Source: Dyella sp. C11
GTDB lineage: Bacteria; Pseudomonadota; Gammaproteobacteria; Xanthomonadales; Rhodanobacteraceae
Length of the DNA stretch: 64,000 bases
Assembly: GCF_003121485.1 (NCBI RefSeq)
Contig: NZ_QAVX01000001.1
Location: forward strand, 248,001 to 312,000
Reading direction: 5' to 3'
Below the pieces are notes generated by a model that had not been told where the DNA came from, did no database searches, and saw only the letters and a list, made by a program, of their open reading frames with translations. Positions 34,687 to 42,512 of the stretch are shown piece after piece. The translations under genes and the position numbers were made by a program. The stretch's first letter is position 1. Each line of letters starts with the position of its first letter.

Positions 34687-34807
34687 CTCGTCATTCCGGC
34701 GCAGGCCGGAATCCAGTAGCGCTATCGCCCGATTTTCGCCCCTTGCAGGCTTTCGCGAAAATCTTGCATTGCCGCCACTGGATTCCGGCCTGCGCCGGAA
34801 TGACGAG
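34687..34807. repeat. CGTCATTCCGGC nested inverted repeat
   Basis: Perfect 30-bp arms (34687-34716 and 34778-34807; CTCGTCATTCCGG / CCGGAATGACGAG at the outer ends) enclose a spacer that itself contains a second inverted repeat (GATTTTCGC / GCGAAAATC). Degenerate relatives occur at about 4195-4275 and 4870. It is a BIME- or MITE-like element between two minus-strand genes. Confidence 0.88.
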
Positions 34808-34820
34808 TAGGTAAGGTTGG

Positions 34821-35270
34821 TTAAACGCCTACGCGACGCAGCAGCTTGTCCATCAACCACGCGGGCCCCACCAGCAGATACGCGAGATCAGTGAAGAAGC
34901 TCGGGCGTTTGCCTTCAATGGCGTGGCCGATGAACTGTCCTATCCACGCCACCACGAACACGCCGATGGCGGTAAGCAGCAGGTTGTGCGGACCCAGCGC
35001 GCGATAAGCGAATTCGGTCAGCAGGCAGAGCAGCACCAGCGCGACAAACAGCGCTGCCGCCAGGCGATGCGACTGCTTCCAGTACCACACGAACGCCAGC
35101 ACCAGAGCGGCAACGGCCCAGAAACCCGGACGGCCGATCATCGGCGGCACCGGGATGGTCCACATCATGGCGATTGCGCACCACAGGATCGCCGGCACGC
35201 AGATCCAGTGCAGCACGCGATTGGTGGGGTTTTGATGGTCGTTGCTGTAACTGTCGAGCCAACGTTGCAT
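34821..35270 (-). CDS. Mpo1-like (DUF962) membrane protein
   Basis: 149 residues with about four hydrophobic segments. Conserved histidines occur in the family pattern: DHQNPTNRVLHWICVP near the N-terminus and QFIGHAIEGKRPSFF near the C-terminus. DUF962 includes yeast Mpo1, an iron-dependent dioxygenase that alpha-oxidises 2-hydroxy fatty acids; the bacterial substrate is unknown. It begins seven bases after the purC stop, so the two form an operon, and a repeat element lies 13 bp downstream. Confidence 0.83.
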   Translation of the reverse strand: MQRWLDSYSNDHQNPTNRVLHWICVPAILWCAIAMMWTIPVPPMIGRPGFWAVAALVLAFVWYWKQSHRLAAALFVALVLLCLLTEFAYRALGPHNLLLTAIGVFVVAWIGQFIGHAIEGKRPSFFTDLAYLLVGPAWLMDKLLRRVGV

Positions 35271-35277
35271 GGGTGCC

Positions 35278-36174
35278 TCAGTCGACGGTGATGTTGGCCA
35301 GACGCTGCAATGCCTCGGCGTACTTGGCGGCGGTGGCACCGATGACGTTCGCGGGAACGTTCGGGCCGGGCGCTTTCTTGTTCCAGTCCAGCGTTTCCAG
35401 ATAGTCGCGCACGAACTGCTTGTCGTAGCTCGGCGGACTGATGCCGACCTGATATGAATCGGCCGGCCAGAAGCGCGAGGAATCCGGCGTCAGCATCTCG
35501 TCCATCACGTAGAGCTTGCCGTTCTCGTCCGTGCCGAACTCGAACTTGGTATCGGCAATGATGATGCCGCGCTCCGCCGCATACGCCGCGGCCCACTTGT
35601 AGATGGAGAGCGTGGCTTCGCGCACCTGCTCGGCAAGCTCCGGACCTACCGCGGCCACCACGGCATCGAAGCTCACGTTCTCGTCGTGGTCGCCCACGGC
35701 GGCCTTGGTGGACGGCGTGAAGATGGGCTCCGGCAGCTGCTGCGCCTGCTTCAGGCCAGCGGGCAGCTTGATGCCGCACAGCGAACCCGTCGCCTGATAG
35801 TCCTTCCAGCCCGAACCGATGATGTAGCCGCGCGCAATCGCCTCCACCGGCACCGGCTTAAGGCGGTGCGTGACCACCGCGCGCTTCTCGTACAGCTTTA
35901 CATCGGTGCCGGCCGGCAGCACGTCGGCCAGCGGCACGTCGAGCAGGTGGTTGGGCACCAGGTGCGCGGTCTTGTCGAACCAGAAGTTGGAAATCTGCGT
36001 GAGCATCTCGCCCTTGCCCGGAATCGGGTCGGGCAGCACCACGTCGAAGGCCGAGAGACGGTCGCTGGCCACGATCAGCAGGCGATTCTCCGGCAGCGCG
36101 TAGACGTCGCGGACTTTGCCGCGGTGGATCAGGTCCAGGCCCGGGAGGTTCGATTGCAGCAGGGTGGTGGGCAC
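35278..36174 (-). CDS. purC: Phosphoribosylaminoimidazole-succinocarboxamide synthase
   Basis: 298 residues, the longer SAICAR synthase type found in yeast and many proteobacteria. [48 protein letters not shown] is the signature ATP-binding start; [18 protein letters not shown] and [33 protein letters not shown] complete the active site. It ligates CAIR with aspartate in purine synthesis. A TACAAT box on the minus strand (36262-36267) is a plausible -10 element. The DUF962 gene follows within 7 bp. Confidence 0.96.
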   Translation of the reverse strand: MPTTLLQSNLPGLDLIHRGKVRDVYALPENRLLIVASDRLSAFDVVLPDPIPGKGEMLTQISNFWFDKTAHLVPNHLLDVPLADVLPAGTDVKLYEKRAVVTHRLKPVPVEAIARGYIIGSGWKDYQATGSLCGIKLPAGLKQAQQLPEPIFTPSTKAAVGDHDENVSFDAVVAAVGPELAEQVREATLSIYKWAAAYAAERGIIIADTKFEFGTDENGKLYVMDEMLTPDSSRFWPADSYQVGISPPSYDKQFVRDYLETLDWNKKAPGPNVPANVIGATAAKYAEALQRLANITVD

Positions 36175-36338
36175 GGTCTTTCGCTCCAGGAAGGCCGACC
36201 TGGCGCTCCAGGACGGGAAAACAGGAAGACGGCCCGGAACGGGCCGGTGATCAAGCGACAGATTGTAGCGGCTGGCGCCGCCCGGCAGGGCTTGGCGCGG
36301 CTGCTAGAATCAGCGCTTTTTGAGCCCGGGTCTTCGCC

Positions 36339-36692
36339 ATGGTGTTTTCGCCCCGCCGCATCGCAGCGCCGCTTCGGTGCCTGCTTGCCGCTTCGCTGGC
36401 GTGGAGCATGGCCGCCTCGGTGCAGGCCGCGGCGCCGGCCAAACCCGCGCGCCTGGGGCTTTGTGCCGCCTGTCACGGCGAAACCGGCCAGGCGCAAATT
36501 CCCGGCGCGCCCAATCTTGCCGGGCAAAAACTCGATTACCTGCGTGAAGCGCTGAAGCAATACCGCGACGGCCGCCGCAACGTACCGTTGATGCGTGCCG
36601 CCATCGGCCCCATGAGCGATGCCGACCTCGACGAACTGGCGCGCTGGTATAGCGCGCAGACGCCACTGCCGCCCACTCAAGGCAACCCATGA
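36339..36692 (+). CDS. Class I c-type cytochrome
   Basis: 117 residues. After a signal peptide (about 1-31), the mature protein starts almost immediately with the haem motif C-A-A-C-H (Cys42, Cys45, His46). The sixth ligand Met is likely in VPLMRAAIGPMSD. It is a small periplasmic cytochrome of the c4/c553 half-size kind, probably an electron shuttle to a terminal oxidase. A TAGAAT box at 36305-36310 could be its -10. Its stop overlaps the djlA start by four bases (ATGA). Confidence 0.87.
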   Translation: MVFSPRRIAAPLRCLLAASLAWSMAASVQAAAPAKPARLGLCAACHGETGQAQIPGAPNLAGQKLDYLREALKQYRDGRRNVPLMRAAIGPMSDADLDELARWYSAQTPLPPTQGNP

Positions 36693-37498
36693 ATTTCACC
36701 TGGACCATCTGGCTGGCCCTCTTCGGATTGATCTTCGGCCACGGCATGCCCGGTGCCGTGGTGGGCGGCATCACCGGTTTCATCATCGACAGCCTGCGCC
36801 AGGGCCAGCGCCGTCGCGCCACGCCGGAGGCGGGCGGTTACATCAGCCCGCTGTTCGCCCTGCTGGGCGCGGTGGCCAAGTCCGATGGGCGTGTGTCCGA
36901 GGCGGAAATCGCCGTGGCCGAACGCCTGATGCAGCGCATGGGCCTGGAGGCCGATCAGCGCAAGCAGGCGGTGGCCGCGTTCAATGCCGGCAAGCAGCCG
37001 GAATTCGACGTGACGCCGGCCATCGAGCAGCTGCGCCGCTGGGTGGGCCTGCGCCGCGACCACGCGTTCCCCGTGCTGGACGTGGTGATCGAAACGGTGA
37101 TCGCCGAAGGCAATCCGCCGCCGGAAAAAATGGCCATCCTGCGCCAGCTCGCCTTTGCGCTGCGCGTGAGCGACATGGAGCTGATGGCGCTGATGGCCAT
37201 GAAGGGCTACGCCTGGAATGCCACGGGCGGCGGTTCGCGCGGTTACGATTCGCGTGGCAACGGTGGCTACGTGCCGCCCCAGCGCAACACGCAGGGCCCG
37301 GACCCGTACACCGTACTGGGCATTTCGCGCGATGTGGACGACCGCGCCGTGAAGCGCGCCTACCGCAAGCTGATTTCCGAACACCACCCCGACCGCCTGG
37401 GCGACCTGCCCGAAGCCATGCGCAAGCAGGCCGAAGCGCGCGCCAGCGAGATCAATGCCGCCTACGAGCGCATCAAGGCCGAACGCGGGTTCAAGTAA
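36689..37498 (+). CDS. djlA: DjlA-type membrane co-chaperone
   Basis: 269 residues: an N-terminal membrane segment (WTIWLALFGLIFGHGMPGAVVGGITGFII), a TerB-like helical domain (about 50-165, LLGAVAKSDGRVSEAEI), a Gly/Arg-rich linker, and a C-terminal J domain (about 206-269) with the H-P-D motif (SEHHPDRLG) that stimulates DnaK. Matches DjlA in order and length. It is coupled to the cytochrome c gene by an ATGA overlap. The chaperone partner is inferred from family knowledge. Confidence 0.93.
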   Translation: MNFTWTIWLALFGLIFGHGMPGAVVGGITGFIIDSLRQGQRRRATPEAGGYISPLFALLGAVAKSDGRVSEAEIAVAERLMQRMGLEADQRKQAVAAFNAGKQPEFDVTPAIEQLRRWVGLRRDHAFPVLDVVIETVIAEGNPPPEKMAILRQLAFALRVSDMELMALMAMKGYAWNATGGGSRGYDSRGNGGYVPPQRNTQGPDPYTVLGISRDVDDRAVKRAYRKLISEHHPDRLGDLPEAMRKQAEARASEINAAYERIKAERGFK

Positions 37499-37526
37499 GC
37501 CGGTTCAAATCAACCGCGCAACGACA

Positions 37527-37595
37527 TGCGGGAGCGCACCCTGTGCGCGACTGCGACGGCATCACCCCAGGCCGCGCACCCAATGCGCTCCTACA
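37527..37595. repeat. GTAGGAGCGCAC inverted-repeat element, copy 3, abutting the rpe ribosome site
   Basis: Arms TGCGGGAGCGCACC (from 37527) and AATGCGCTCCTACA (ending 37595) with mismatches. The right arm ends about 12 bp before the rpe ATG, and its last bases run into the AGGAA ribosome site. The hairpin will therefore be at the 5' end of, or just before, the rpe message. Confidence 0.8.
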
Positions 37596-37606
37596 GGAAC
37601 GAAGAA

Positions 37607-38290
37607 ATGAGCAAGCAATCCAACGTCATCGCCCCGTCCATCCTTTCCGCCGACTTCGCCCGGCTGGGCGAGGACACCGCCAAGGCGCTGACGGCCGGTG
37701 CTGACTGGGTGCATTTCGACGTGATGGACAACCATTACGTGCCCAACCTCACCATGGGCCCGATGGTGCTCAAGGCGCTGCGCGACTACGGCATTACCGC
37801 TCCCATCGACGTGCACCTGATGGTGAAGCCGGTGGACCGCATCATTCCCGACTTCGCCAAGGCGGGCGCCACGGTGATCAGCTTCCACCCGGAAGCGAGC
37901 GAGCACGTGGACCGCACCATCGGCCTGATCAAGGAATCGGGTTGCCAGGCCGGCCTGGTGTTCAACCCGGCCACGTCGCTGGATTGGCTCGACTACGTGA
38001 TGGACAAGCTCGACCTGATCCTGCTGATGTCGGTGAACCCGGGCTTTGGCGGGCAGAAGTTCATCCCCTCCGCGCTGGACAAGCTGCGCGAAGTGCGTCG
38101 CCGCATCGATGAGAGCGGTCGTCCCATCCGCCTGGAGATCGACGGCGGCGTGTCGGCCACCAATATCGGTGCCATCTCGGCGGCGGGTGCGGACACCTTC
38201 GTGGCGGGCTCGGCCATCTTCAACGCGCCGGACTACAAGCACGTCATCGACGCCATGCACGTCGAGCTGACCGCGGTCGCGGGCCAGTAA
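37607..38290 (+). CDS. rpe: Ribulose-phosphate 3-epimerase
   Basis: 227 residues. [18 protein letters not shown] at the N-terminus, [19 protein letters not shown] with the metal-binding His and catalytic Asp, [26 protein letters not shown] and [12 protein letters not shown] complete the TIM-barrel signatures. It interconverts ribulose-5-P and xylulose-5-P in the pentose phosphate pathway. The start at 37607 follows AGGAA, preceded at once by a palindromic repeat. An earlier in-frame ATG lies inside that repeat and is rejected. Confidence 0.96.
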   Translation: MSKQSNVIAPSILSADFARLGEDTAKALTAGADWVHFDVMDNHYVPNLTMGPMVLKALRDYGITAPIDVHLMVKPVDRIIPDFAKAGATVISFHPEASEHVDRTIGLIKESGCQAGLVFNPATSLDWLDYVMDKLDLILLMSVNPGFGGQKFIPSALDKLREVRRRIDESGRPIRLEIDGGVSATNIGAISAAGADTFVAGSAIFNAPDYKHVIDAMHVELTAVAGQ

Positions 38291-38308
38291 ATCAAGCGCT
38301 GAAAAAGA

Positions 38309-38335
38309 AAATCCCGGCGCGGGGAGCGCCGGGAC
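38309..38335 (-). terminator. Minus-strand rho-independent terminator (inner)
   Basis: Read on the minus strand: CCCGGCGC-TCCCC-GCGCCGGG followed by ATTTTCTTTTT. The T-run lies only on the minus-strand side (A-run at 38301-38311 on plus), so it terminates a leftward transcript, not rpe. The loop is C-rich. Confidence 0.82.
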
Positions 38336-38480
38336 AAGTTCGTCGGAACGACGTGTGAGGAGACCACACGACGGCCGGTGATCCACGGCAAGAACCATCG
38401 ACCGTCAGAACTTATGACCGGGATTTTGCGGTTTGGTTCCCGTGTACGCGTCATCACCTTGCGATAGCGCTTTGTTAACG
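38309..38480 (-). ncRNA. Candidate small RNA with C-rich loops
   Basis: Two good minus-strand terminators stand about 150 bp apart (38487-38513 and 38309-38335), with no conserved protein frame between them, implying a separate short transcript. In the minus-strand RNA, CGTGTG-GTCTCCT-CACACG (plus 38350-38368) makes a hairpin whose loop exposes CUCCU, and the terminator hairpin loop is UCCCC. C-rich, anti-Shine-Dalgarno loops recall xanthomonad sX13-type sRNAs. The 5' end and promoter are not defined. This is a candidate only. Confidence 0.35.
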
Positions 38481-38486
38481 CACAAA

Positions 38487-38513
38487 AAAATCCCCGCCGG
38501 TGGGCGGGGAAGG
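38487..38513 (-). terminator. Minus-strand rho-independent terminator (outer)
   Basis: Read leftward: CCCCGCC-CACC-GGCGGGG followed by ATTTTTTTG. It closes the transcript of the two small genes at 38545-38822. Confidence 0.88.
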
Positions 38514-38544
38514 AACGTGCCTAGAGGATAGGAACCAGAAGTTC

Positions 38545-38676
38545 TTACATGGGCTGCCAGTCGGGATCGGGCTCATCAGCCCCGGCGGCCGGTGCGCTTC
38601 CGTGCGCTCCGGCCGCTTCCATGGCTTCCACGGGCAAGGAAAAGAAGGGGTCGTTCAGGTCGAAGTCGGCGCTCAT
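38545..38676 (-). CDS. 43-residue acidic microprotein
   Basis: A 43-codon gene whose product begins MSADFDLNDPFFSLPVEAME and ends PDPDWQPM, acidic and rich in Ala/Gly/Pro. A perfect AGGAGG lies five bases before the ATG, and a strong terminator follows about 32 bp after the stop. Together with the second microgene 26 bp upstream it forms a compact unit. I do not recognise a family. The textbook translation signals are the main reason to believe it. Confidence 0.6.
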   Translation of the reverse strand: MSADFDLNDPFFSLPVEAMEAAGAHGSAPAAGADEPDPDWQPM

Positions 38677-38702
38677 CGTGGCCTCCTGGGTGTGCGGCCT
38701 GC

Positions 38703-38822
38703 TCAGTGCAGGCTCATGACCAGCCCGAGTAATAGCCCTCCGAGCGCCAAGACCACGCGAAGTGGCTCAAAGCCACGCAGCTCGGCATTGGGATCTATGG
38801 GCGGCTGGTTGGTGGGACGCAT
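38703..38822 (-). CDS. 39-residue single-span membrane microprotein
   Basis: 39 codons: a polar start (MRPTNQPPIDPNAELRGFEP) followed by one hydrophobic helix (VVLALGGLLLGLVMSL) and a final His. AGGAG precedes the ATG by eight bases. It lies just upstream of the 43-residue acidic microprotein, same strand, and before a shared terminator. Small single-span proteins of this kind often modulate a membrane complex, but the partner here is unknown. Divergent from the response regulator gene. Confidence 0.6.
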   Translation of the reverse strand: MRPTNQPPIDPNAELRGFEPLRVVLALGGLLLGLVMSLH

Positions 38823-39067
38823 GACGGGACTCCTGGAAGACGAGCCCATTGGGCGACCGGGCGGGGCATGCGTAGGGACCCGAATGTGGCAAAACGCGGG
38901 CAAGATCGGCCCGCCATCGGGCAACGCCTCAAGAACGTGACGGAGTTCCACCCGACTGTGGCGCGCCGCCGGCCCAACATGGCGAAACGCTGGCAGTGCG
39001 CGCCAACCGCTTGCGCGACTTGGGCCCAGGCTTCACGCTGCGCGCCGTTACCCACCCGGAGCGAAAC

Positions 39068-39757
39068 ATGGGCCGCAGTATCGCCATTGTCGAAGACGAG
39101 CCGCTGATCCGCGCAAATTACGTCGAAGCGCTCACCCGCTTCGGCTACGAGACGCGCGGTTATGGCTCGCGGCAGGAAGCCTCCAGCGCATTCCAGATGC
39201 GCCTGCCGGAGCTGGTCATCATCGACATCGGCCTGGGCGACGAACCCGAGGGTGGCTTCGACCTGTGCCGCGAGCTGCGCGCCAAGTCCGCCACGCTGCC
39301 CATCATCTTCCTCACGGCGCGCGATTCGGATTTCGACGTGATCTCCGGCCTGCGCCTGGGTGCGGACGATTACCTGAGCAAGGACACCAGCCTGCACCAG
39401 CTGGCCGCACGCATCGCGGCGCTGTTCCGCCGCATCGAGTCGCTGAAGGTGCCGGCCAGCAGCGAGACGGTGATCGAGCACGGTCCGCTCAAGCTCGAAT
39501 CCGAGCGCATGCGCATCACTTGGAACAACGAAGAGATTCCGCTCACCGTCACCGAGTTCTGGATGGTGCACACGCTGGTGCGCTTTCCCGGTCACGTGAA
39601 GAATCGCGACCAGCTGATGCGCGAAGCGGAGCTGGTGGTGGACGACGCCACCATCACCTCGCACATCAAGCGCATCCGCAAGAAATTCATCGCCGTGGCG
39701 CCGGAGTTCGACGCCATCGAGACAGTGCATGGCGTGGGTTATCGATGGAAGCCGTGA
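39068..39757 (+). CDS. Response regulator of the 'proteobacterial dedicated sortase system' type
   Basis: 229 residues. A receiver domain (SIAIVEDEPLIR, phospho-acceptor Asp53 in IIDIGLGDEPEGGFDLCRELR, Thr in FLTARDSDFD, Lys in DYLSKDTS) precedes an OmpR-type winged helix (ending HIKRIRKKFIAVAPEFDAIETVHGVGYRW). The stretch IGLGDEPEGGFDLCRELRAKS closely resembles the PdsR subfamily. The start at 39068 is set by receiver conservation. It overlaps the exported protein gene by one base (TGATG), and the kinase follows, so all three form one operon. No sortase is in the window. Confidence 0.88.
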   Translation: MGRSIAIVEDEPLIRANYVEALTRFGYETRGYGSRQEASSAFQMRLPELVIIDIGLGDEPEGGFDLCRELRAKSATLPIIFLTARDSDFDVISGLRLGADDYLSKDTSLHQLAARIAALFRRIESLKVPASSETVIEHGPLKLESERMRITWNNEEIPLTVTEFWMVHTLVRFPGHVKNRDQLMREAELVVDDATITSHIKRIRKKFIAVAPEFDAIETVHGVGYRWKP

Positions 39758-40356
39758 TGAAGCGTTGGTTCGGGTTGCTGCTGTTTGCGTTGATTTCCAT
39801 GTCCTCCCATGCCGCCGATGGCAAGGATCAGGGCGTGATGGTGTATGGCAAGGCGGACAAGGATGTACCCGGTTGGTCGATTCTCACGGATCTGCCGACG
39901 GGATGGACGCAGGATTGCTGCATGTACGCCAAGGCCATTGGCGTGAATCTTGTGCTCTACAAGGGCGAATGGACGGGCGATCCCGAGCGCGTGATGGTGC
40001 TCAACGTTTGGCCGTCCAAACTCTCATCGCTCGAGGCCGAGCTGCAGGACGATCGTCACCACTATCTCGCCCGCGATGCAGCCGCCAAGGTGGACGTGCT
40101 GGCCATCGACAACAAAAACATGGCATGCCGTGGCGTGCATTACGCCGGCACGGACCACAAGGACGACCTGGTCGTGTTCTGCGATCCGGGTCTCGCCACT
40201 GGTGTGCGTCTGAGCTGGTCCATGACATTGGCTCACGACGATCCGCAGCAGGCTGACTTGATCGCCGCGTTCCAGCATGTGGTCGAGCAGTCGAAGTATC
40301 TCAAGTACACGGACGAAACGAACGGCAAAAGCAGCAAGACCAAGGCGAATCCGTAA
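39757..40356 (+). CDS. Exported protein encoded within the two-component operon
   Basis: 199 residues with a signal peptide (MKRWFGLLLFALISMSSHA). The mature protein has four cysteines, two adjacent (QDCCMYAKAIG) and two later (NMACRGVHY, VVFCDPG), and mixed alpha/beta character. No recognised family. Its ATG overlaps the response-regulator stop (TGATG), and the kinase begins 44 bp after its stop. A periplasmic protein placed between regulator and kinase is a good candidate for a signal-modifying partner of the kinase's sensor domain; this is inferred from position. Confidence 0.72.
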   Translation: MKRWFGLLLFALISMSSHAADGKDQGVMVYGKADKDVPGWSILTDLPTGWTQDCCMYAKAIGVNLVLYKGEWTGDPERVMVLNVWPSKLSSLEAELQDDRHHYLARDAAAKVDVLAIDNKNMACRGVHYAGTDHKDDLVVFCDPGLATGVRLSWSMTLAHDDPQQADLIAAFQHVVEQSKYLKYTDETNGKSSKTKANP

Positions 40357-40400
40357 CCGTTAGCGGCGACTTTTGCCGTTCCGCCCTTTATCGTTCGCCC

Positions 40401-42410
40401 ATGACTCTTCGCCAGAAACTCCTGCTCGTCGCCCTGTGCACGCTGGCCCTGCCCGTGGCCGGCTGGCTGTACGTGCGTCAGATGGAAACCCTGCTGCGCG
40501 AAGGCCAGGCACAGGCGCTTACCGCGTCGGCGCGTGCGATGGCGCGCAGCCTGGTGGTGACCGGCGCGCCGCTGCCGCCCGCCGGACCCGTGTGGTACGT
40601 GCAGGACGCCGCCAACCCCATCACCATCGATGGCTACGGTGACGACTGGGCACCGCTCACGCCGTGGAGCCAGCCGCTGGACAAGCGCGGCAAGCTGCTG
40701 CTCGCCCAGGACGCGGACTGGCTGTATCTCTATGCCGATATCCGTGGCGCCCAGCGTACGCGCGCCGACGCTGAAGACCCGGGTGCGCTGCGTGCCGATC
40801 ACCTCGTGCTCAGCCTGGGCAAGGGCGATCAGTCGCGGCGTTACCTGCTGGCGAGCGCGGCACCGGGATCGGTAACGGCACGACCGCTCGATCCGCCCAT
40901 CGACGGCTTGCCGGCACGCATCACCGCGCAATGGCAGGAAGACGGCAGCGGTTACCGCGTCGAGTTGCGCGTGCCGCGGCAGGGGCTGGATTCGCTGGGC
41001 CTGGCCGTGTTCGATCCGACCACCGGCGGCGATCCGCAAGCGGTGCAAAGCCGGCCACTCGTGGCGTATTCCAAGCCGCTGTCCAACGAGCTGGGCCTGC
41101 TTGCGCTCGATGGCGTGCAGGCGCGCGTGCTGGCACCCGAAGGCTGGCTGCTCGCTCAGACCGGGCGCCTTTCCACGCCGGCTGCGGCACCGGGCGACCA
41201 ACCCGGCTGGTTCGCTGCGCTGGTCTATCGCTCGCTGCTGGCCAATCAGGTGGACGAGGCCGAGCTGTGGACGCAGGACGTGCCGCGGCTGGACGTCACT
41301 GAAGTGCACGAAGCCAGCGCCGGCAAACCGGCAACGCTATGGCGACAGGGCGAGGCGCGCGGCAGCGTGGTGCTGGCGGCCGCCGTGCCGATCGAAAGCG
41401 ATGGCAAGGTACGTGGCGTGCTGTTGCTGGAACAGGCCAGTCGCGCCGTGCCGCTGCTGGCCAATCGTGCGCTGCTCGGCCTGTTGCTCACGAGCTTCGG
41501 CGTACTGCTGGTGGCGGGCGCGATCCTGCTGGTGTTCGCCACACGCTTGAGCATTCGTCTTGGGCGTCTGCGCGATGCGGCCGAACGCGCGCAATTGAAC
41601 GATGGACGTCTGGACGGCCCCTTCCCGATGACGGAAGCGGAGGATGAGATCGGCGATCTGGCGCGCAGCTTCGAGCGTCTGTTCGAAGTGGTGGGTGGCT
41701 ATACCGATTACCTGCGCACGCTCGCGTCGAAGCTGTCGCATGAATTGAACACACCGCTGGCCATCGTCAAGTCGTCACTGGACAACCTGGAGCACGCGTT
41801 GCAGGCCGGGGATGCGATGCCGCCCGATGCCGAGCCTTATCTGCACCGCGCCCGCGACGGCGTGGCGCGACTGGGCATGCTGGTACGCGCCATGAGCGAA
41901 GCCAGCCGCATGGAGCGCGCCATTGCGGCGGCCGAACCGGAGGACGTGGATCTGGTCGCCGTGGTGCGCGGATGCAGCGATGCGTACCGCCCGCTGGCGG
42001 GCACGCGTCGTCTGGAAACCGAGTTGCCCGCCGAGCCCATGACGATGCACTGCGCACCGGAATTGATCGCGCAGGCGCTGGACAAGCTGTTCGACAATGC
42101 CTTGTCCTTCACCCCGGAATTCGGCTGGCTGCGGCTGACGTTGCGCGCCACCGGCGATGGCGCGGAAATCGAATTGGCCAATCAGGGTCCGCCGTTGCCG
42201 GCCGCGATGCAGGGACGATTGTTCGATTCGCTGGTGAGCCTGCGCGACAAGGCAACGCCGGGCGACGCGCCGCACCTGGGTCTCGGACTCTACGTGGTGC
42301 GCCTTGTCGCCGAACGCCATGGTGGCGTGGCGATGGCCCGCAACCTGGAAGACGGCAGCGGCGTGGCATTCACGCTGGTGCTGCACGGCATGCCGCGCCA
42401 GCGTCTGTAA
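40401..42410 (+). CDS. Sensor histidine kinase of the 'proteobacterial dedicated sortase system' type
   Basis: 669 residues. TM1 at about 7-24, a large periplasmic region (25-355), TM2 (about 357-380), HAMP (about 381-432), then HisKA with phospho-acceptor His447 (KLSHELNTPLAIV) and HATPase (N-box KLFDNALSF, GLGLYVVRLVAERHGG). The periplasmic part includes an ITIDGYGDDWAPL segment like carbohydrate-binding (CBM9/DOMON-like) modules, consistent with sensing surface glycans. It is paired with the response regulator two genes upstream. A palindromic repeat follows the stop by 9 bp. Confidence 0.9.
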   Translation: MTLRQKLLLVALCTLALPVAGWLYVRQMETLLREGQAQALTASARAMARSLVVTGAPLPPAGPVWYVQDAANPITIDGYGDDWAPLTPWSQPLDKRGKLLLAQDADWLYLYADIRGAQRTRADAEDPGALRADHLVLSLGKGDQSRRYLLASAAPGSVTARPLDPPIDGLPARITAQWQEDGSGYRVELRVPRQGLDSLGLAVFDPTTGGDPQAVQSRPLVAYSKPLSNELGLLALDGVQARVLAPEGWLLAQTGRLSTPAAAPGDQPGWFAALVYRSLLANQVDEAELWTQDVPRLDVTEVHEASAGKPATLWRQGEARGSVVLAAAVPIESDGKVRGVLLLEQASRAVPLLANRALLGLLLTSFGVLLVAGAILLVFATRLSIRLGRLRDAAERAQLNDGRLDGPFPMTEAEDEIGDLARSFERLFEVVGGYTDYLRTLASKLSHELNTPLAIVKSSLDNLEHALQAGDAMPPDAEPYLHRARDGVARLGMLVRAMSEASRMERAIAAAEPEDVDLVAVVRGCSDAYRPLAGTRRLETELPAEPMTMHCAPELIAQALDKLFDNALSFTPEFGWLRLTLRATGDGAEIELANQGPPLPAAMQGRLFDSLVSLRDKATPGDAPHLGLGLYVVRLVAERHGGVAMARNLEDGSGVAFTLVLHGMPRQRL

Positions 42411-42419
42411 GCATGCTGT

Positions 42420-42494
42420 TGTGGGAGCGCACCCTGTGCGCGACTGCGATCAGCTTCAGGTGAAACCCAGTCGCGCACAGGGTGCGCTCCCACA
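42420..42494. repeat. GTAGGAGCGCAC inverted-repeat element, copy 4 (perfect arms)
   Basis: Perfect 27-bp arms (42420-42446 and 42468-42494; TGTGGGAGCGCACCC ... GGGTGCGCTCCCACA) over a 21-bp spacer, lying between convergent genes. The perfect arms suggest it is the most recently acquired or best maintained copy; it can serve as a bidirectional 3'-end hairpin. Confidence 0.92.
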
Positions 42495-42512
42495 CATGAG
42501 TGTTCGTTCGCT

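Noticed and set aside
38233-38457. A 74-codon minus-strand frame through the terminator after rpe
   Set aside because: It runs through a strong terminator hairpin and into rpe antisense; a non-coding RNA is a better explanation if anything is transcribed.
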